Of a DNA stretch of 64,000 nt, positions 60,850 through 64,000 are shown piece after piece; within the stretch, counting starts at the first letter, position 1, and every line of letters starts with the position of its first letter. The notes beneath the pieces were generated by a model. That model made no database searches. It worked only from the letters and a program-made list of their open reading frames with translations, and was not told the origin of the DNA. A program made the translations under genes and the position numbers. Source of the DNA: Candidatus Dormiibacterota bacterium (GTDB taxonomy: Bacteria > Chloroflexota > Dormibacteria > Aeolococcales > Aeolococcaceae); assembly GCA_003153505.1 (NCBI GenBank), contig PLZA01000069.1, positions 18,183-82,182 of the forward strand. Direction: 5' to 3'.

Positions 60850-62247
60850 ATGCATCGTAGGCAAACGACAAGAGGTCGCCTGGCGGCTCTGTGCGCCGTC
60901 GGTGTCGCGGCCGGCTCGGCGGTGTTCGGCATGGCGCCGGCCACGGCCCTCGCAGGAGGACCAGCGCGGACGCTGACCGGCACGCTGCGCGATGGCGCGA
61001 CGTATCTCATCCAGGTCCCCGCCAACTGGAATGGCACCCTCGTGCTCTACAGCCACGGCTACGTCACGCCCGGGAGTCCTAATCCGGCAACCGACGTCGG
61101 CGACCCGCTCACCGGGCAGTGGCTCCTGACCAATGGCTATGCCCTGGCAGGGTCGTCGTACGCCACCACAGGCTGGGCGCTGCAGCAGGCTATTCCCGAC
61201 CAGCTCTCGACCCTGAACACGTTTGACCGGCGCGTCGGGACGCCGACCCGGACGATCGCGTGGGGGCACTCGCTCGGCGGGATGATCACCGCAGCGCTGC
61301 TTCAGGTTGCTCCCAACCGCTTCACGGCCGCACTGCCGATGTGTGGCGTGCTCGCCGGGGGCGTGGGCACCTGGAATGAGGCACTTGATTCTGCGCTCGC
61401 GGTGCAACAGCTCCTCGGACCGACGTCCGGGCTCCAGGTGGTCAATATCACCGCCCCGACCACCAACCTGGGGATTGCGGAAGCCTTGTTTGCCGCCGCC
61501 CAGGCAACCCCGCAAGGACGAGCGCGTATCGCGCTCGCAAGCGCGCTCGGCGACATCCCGGGTTGGTTCGACCCGGCGAGCCCCGAGCCGGCGCCGACCG
61601 ACTACGTGACCCAGGAGGCGAATCAATTCCTCTGGGAGACCCAGGTTGACGGACCCTTCGCCTTCGCGCTCAGGGCCGAGTTGGAGGCGCGAGCCGGCGG
61701 TAATGTCTCCTGGACGACCGGGGTCAATTTCAGCGCGCAGTTCGCCCTGTCCTCCGACAACGCCGAGGTTCAGGCGCTCTACGCAGGTGCCGGATTGAGC
61801 GTGAGCGCCGATCTCGCAACCCTGCAGGCATCGGCGCCGATCAGCGCTAATCCCGCCGCCGTCAAATACCTGACCAAGTACATCGTCTACAACGGGGACC
61901 TCGATCGCCCGGTCCTGACGCTCCACACGACCGGCGACGGCCTCGTGGTCAACCAGGACGAGCAGGCGTATCGCAATGTCGCCAAGGACGTCCCGGATGC
62001 CAGGATGCTCCGTGAGAGCTTCGTCAGCCGGGCGGGCCATTGCACGTTCACGCCGGCGGAAACGATCGCTGCCTTCGAGACCCTGATCCATCGGGTGAAC
62101 ACGGGCAAGTGGGGCGACAGCGCCGCAGCCGACGATCTCGAGGCCGCTGCAATAGCGCTCGGTCCGACCTACAACGTCGTTCCCGCGGCGTTCGTGGCGT
62201 TCACGCCGACCCGCTTCCTGCGGCCGTACGATCTCGGCAAGGACTGA
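60850..62247 (+). CDS. secreted alpha/beta hydrolase
   Basis: 465 residues with a signal peptide (about 1-36, ending TALAG). The hydrolase fold starts at LVLYSHGYVTPGS. Nucleophile elbow is GHSLGG (Ser), catalytic Asp is likely in LHTTGDGLV and His in SRAGHCTF near the end. Probably an extracellular esterase, lipase or peptidase-like enzyme; substrate unknown. ATG 60850 has GGGGG 7 bases upstream; TTG 60844 is an alternative. Not linked to an operon. Confidence 0.87.
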   Translation: MHRRQTTRGRLAALCAVGVAAGSAVFGMAPATALAGGPARTLTGTLRDGATYLIQVPANWNGTLVLYSHGYVTPGSPNPATDVGDPLTGQWLLTNGYALAGSSYATTGWALQQAIPDQLSTLNTFDRRVGTPTRTIAWGHSLGGMITAALLQVAPNRFTAALPMCGVLAGGVGTWNEALDSALAVQQLLGPTSGLQVVNITAPTTNLGIAEALFAAAQATPQGRARIALASALGDIPGWFDPASPEPAPTDYVTQEANQFLWETQVDGPFAFALRAELEARAGGNVSWTTGVNFSAQFALSSDNAEVQALYAGAGLSVSADLATLQASAPISANPAAVKYLTKYIVYNGDLDRPVLTLHTTGDGLVVNQDEQAYRNVAKDVPDARMLRESFVSRAGHCTFTPAETIAAFETLIHRVNTGKWGDSAAADDLEAAAIALGPTYNVVPAAFVAFTPTRFLRPYDLGKD

Positions 62248-62958
62248 ACAGGCGCGGATTCAACCGGGGTCCGATTTCACGCTGCTCGCGACAGCGCACT
62301 GGTTGAACGCAGTGCTCCACCAGTGCGTGTCGATCTGGCTCGGGTCGCGTTCGACCTGAGCAGACCCAGTGAATGTCTACAGCGGCGATGTAGAACGGCG
62401 CCGTCCATCGGTACCAACGCTCCAGCAGGAGGTGGTCGGCGCGGGCGAGTCGAGGCGCAACGTACTGATGCCTGCGGCGCGTCGCAGTACTCGCTCGCGT
62501 ACGCCGCATTCTGGTACACGGTGCCCGGATAACGGTCGCTACCGGCGGTGACGTTACCCGCCGTAGCCGTGTGGTGCACCGTCGGCGTCCAACCAACCAT
62601 TGCCCGGAGCGATGGGTGGCCCGCAGCCCATCCTCCTAGCCCAGCAGGGCAAAGATTGCGCAACTGTGCGCAACCACTGCGCAAACAGCCGGGCGGTTGT
62701 TCGCACAGCGGAGGTCCGAAACAGGGGGCTTGACGGAACCCCTATGACACGGCGATCATTGCGCCTTCGGAACGAACCGGCAGCCTGTTGAGTGGAGAAC
62801 TGGTGCCCGGATTCAACTCACCCTTGGCGTCGCGGGTCTGGCTGAGCGCGTTCGCTCAGCACAGTGGCCGTCTCCACGCGACGTGCCCGGTGCCGATCCC
62901 CGATGTCGATGTCGTCTCAGCCATTGCCCAGTCGCGCACATAGAGAGGTAAGCCAAGC
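62248..62958. other. 710-base gap without a supported gene
   Basis: Several short frames occur on both strands, none with family resemblance. Two overlapping minus-strand frames (62277-62684 and 62201-62596) have protein-like patches (GTVYQNAAYASEYCD and WTAPFYIAAVDIHW) in different frames, which could be a frameshifted remnant. Three TGCGCAA repeats are listed separately. Otherwise nothing recognised. Confidence 0.4.
62657..62684. repeat. helically phased TGCGCAA direct repeats
   Basis: TGCGCAA occurs at 62657-62663, 62667-62673 and 62678-62684, with start-to-start distances of 10 and 11 bases, about one DNA turn. An inverted relative, GTTGTTCGCA, follows near 62700. Phased repeats like these are typical of cooperative regulator binding. 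About 270 bases before the cupredoxin gene. Confidence 0.5.
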
Positions 62959-63588
62959 ATGCGATCGAGAATCTGGATCCTCGTGGCGGGCGTGATTGTG
63001 GCGGGCGTGCTCGTCGGATTCTTCGTGACACGCTTCCTCAATCCCACGCCACCGCAGATCGCTGCGACGACCACCTCGACCACCCTCCAGGGACGGCCCG
63101 TCGTGAGCCTCAACCTCACGACGGTTGCGGCCGTGGGCACAGCAGGCCAGGGCAACGGTGAGCACCCCAACTGGGTCGGCTACCTGCCCACCACCTATCT
63201 CAAGGTACCGGCTGGCGCTGTAGTGCATATGACCATCGACCAGCAGGATGGTCAGACGGGGCTCCGTAACGAGTACTTCGGGCTGGTCAGGGGCACGGTC
63301 AACAACCAGATGACGCTCAACGGGAAAGTCATGTCAGCCTTGGATGCGCCGCTGGCCGCGCACACCTTCACCATTCCTGACCTGGGGGTGAGCGTCCCGC
63401 TCGAGGGCGTGGCAGACAACGCTCCAGCGAACGCCCAGGAGGTCATTGAGTTCGACTTCGTGGTGCCGGACAAGCCGGGCCTGTTCCGCTGGCAGTGCTT
63501 CGTGCCCTGTGCGGCGGGAACCCTCTACGGCAACGGTGGACCCATGCAAACGCTCGGCTATATGGCCGGCGAGCTCCAGGTGGGCTGA
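62959..63588 (+). CDS. membrane-anchored cupredoxin with CuA-like C-x3-C motif
   Basis: 209 residues. One N-terminal membrane helix (about residues 5-24), a Thr-rich linker, then a cupredoxin fold. The C-terminal loop reads WQCFVPCAAG...GGPMQTLGYM: two Cys spaced as in the CuA site of oxidase subunit II (C-x3-C) and downstream Met residues, but the His normally four residues after the second Cys is missing. A possible upstream ligand is His in AAHTFTIPDLG. It likely binds copper outside the membrane and passes electrons or copper. The oxidase-like gene follows after 3 bases. Confidence 0.75.
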   Translation: MRSRIWILVAGVIVAGVLVGFFVTRFLNPTPPQIAATTTSTTLQGRPVVSLNLTTVAAVGTAGQGNGEHPNWVGYLPTTYLKVPAGAVVHMTIDQQDGQTGLRNEYFGLVRGTVNNQMTLNGKVMSALDAPLAAHTFTIPDLGVSVPLEGVADNAPANAQEVIEFDFVVPDKPGLFRWQCFVPCAAGTLYGNGGPMQTLGYMAGELQVG

Positions 63589-63591
63589 CCG

Positions 63592-64000
63592 ATGAGAAAC
63601 AGAGCCACCGCGACGCGGATCGTCCTCATCGTCTGGATCGTCGCCGCCGTGGGCGGCGACGTGGGACTGGCGCTCGGCCCCATCCCACCCGGGCAAGCCT
63701 CCGACCTCGCATCGAGCGAGAGCCTGGTGATCCTGGTGCTCTCTGTGATCGCGTGGCCCGTCTTCTCAGGGGTCCTCGCGGCGCTGTTCTTCACCCTCGT
63801 GGTCAACCGGCTCGCCCCGCCCACCGCCGAGGTGAGTGCCGCCGCGCTGAGAGGCAACACCCGGGTCCAGACCACCTGGATCGCGACCACCCTCGTCGTC
63901 GTGCTGAGCCTTGCTGTCTACGGCACCGTAGCCCTAGCCATCGACCAGCCGGGGGCCGGCATCTCAACCGACGCAGCGGCGCTGCCGATGCCGACGTCCA
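63592..64000 (+). CDS. cytochrome c oxidase subunit II-like protein (3' truncated by window)
   Basis: The first 136 residues are visible. Two membrane helices are seen (VLIVWIVAAVGGDVGLALG with WPVFSGVLAALFFTLVV, and TTWIATTLVVVLSLAVYG), with the coupling segment GNTRVQTTWIATT typical of oxidase subunit II before its second helix. The copper domain would lie beyond the window. It is paired with the cupredoxin gene (3-base gap), suggesting a terminal oxidase operon that continues downstream. Confidence 0.65.
   Translation, partial: MRNRATATRIVLIVWIVAAVGGDVGLALGPIPPGQASDLASSESLVILVLSVIAWPVFSGVLAALFFTLVVNRLAPPTAEVSAAALRGNTRVQTTWIATTLVVVLSLAVYGTVALAIDQPGAGISTDAAALPMPTS

Noticed and set aside
62277..62684. 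Minus-strand frame in the 700-base gap
   Set aside because: Protein-like patches change frame and no family is recognised; described as gap instead.
1..64000. CRISPR arrays, tRNA or rRNA genes, phage genes, intact insertion sequences
   Set aside because: Looked for and not seen.

Overview
The window is 64 kb of GC-rich, gene-dense bacterial chromosome. Start codons are mixed (ATG, GTG, TTG) and many genes are joined by ATGA, GTGA or TGATG overlaps. An F420-type luciferase-like oxidoreductase, a Flp-type pilin, secreted Cys-rich W-x-G repeat proteins and a terminal-oxidase-like pair suggest a soil or sediment member of the Terrabacteria (Actinobacteriota, Chloroflexota or a neighbour such as Dormibacterota). 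The sequence alone does not settle the phylum. I saw no rRNA, tRNA, CRISPR array, prophage or intact insertion sequence.

Layout. 1-3.1 kb: heterodimeric ABC exporter (first subunit cut by the window edge). 3.1-6.6 kb (minus): one operon of a QueD-type pterin synthase, methyltransferase, GT4 glycosyltransferase, short-chain reductase and cupin, a good candidate for making a modified or glycosylated pterin. 6.7-16.8 kb: mixed genes, including two secreted seven-repeat propeller-like proteins, an ASCH protein, an LLM oxidoreductase, the remnant of an epimerase gene, a Flp-pilin-like gene, an aldo/keto reductase, citrate synthase, a split chromate transporter and a 2-hydroxyacid dehydrogenase.

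16.8-58.5 kb is a catabolic super-locus of about 40 genes and the most interesting part of the window. It holds three beta-decarboxylating dehydrogenases of the isocitrate/isopropylmalate/tartrate family, a PrpB-like lyase, an HMG-CoA-lyase-like enzyme, three MmgE/PrpD proteins and a DUF6282 protein. An eight-gene minus-strand operon follows (FAH hydrolase, hydantoinase/oxoprolinase A and B, CitE-like lyase, CoA-transferase, GntR regulator, PrpD, RraA-like aldolase). Next come a five-gene branched-chain-type ABC importer, a fumarate-reductase-like flavoprotein, an MFS carrier, an enolase-superfamily enzyme and a methyltransferase. Then come two more CoA-transferases (one resembling 2-methylfumaryl-CoA isomerase), a MaoC hydratase, an HpcH aldolase, an AtuA/DUF4387 pair, an IclR regulator and E1/E2 subunits of a branched-chain 2-oxoacid dehydrogenase. 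My reading is uptake and CoA-dependent breakdown of branched di- or tricarboxylic acids to 2-oxoacids, pyruvate and acetyl-CoA. The substrate is not known from sequence.

Two regulatory codes are visible. AT-rich TATAT-n-TATA palindromes lie just upstream of at least five genes or divergent pairs between 18.9 and 50.1 kb, and are candidate GntR operators and/or leaderless promoters. Two TGGAAT...ATTCCA palindromes of IclR type lie at 52.7 and 58.5 kb, the second in front of the operon that encodes IclR itself.

58.6-64 kb: a secreted NHL-repeat protein with a strong hairpin after it, a secreted alpha/beta hydrolase, a 700-base gap with helically phased TGCGCAA repeats, a membrane-anchored cupredoxin and the start of a cytochrome-oxidase-subunit-II-like protein.
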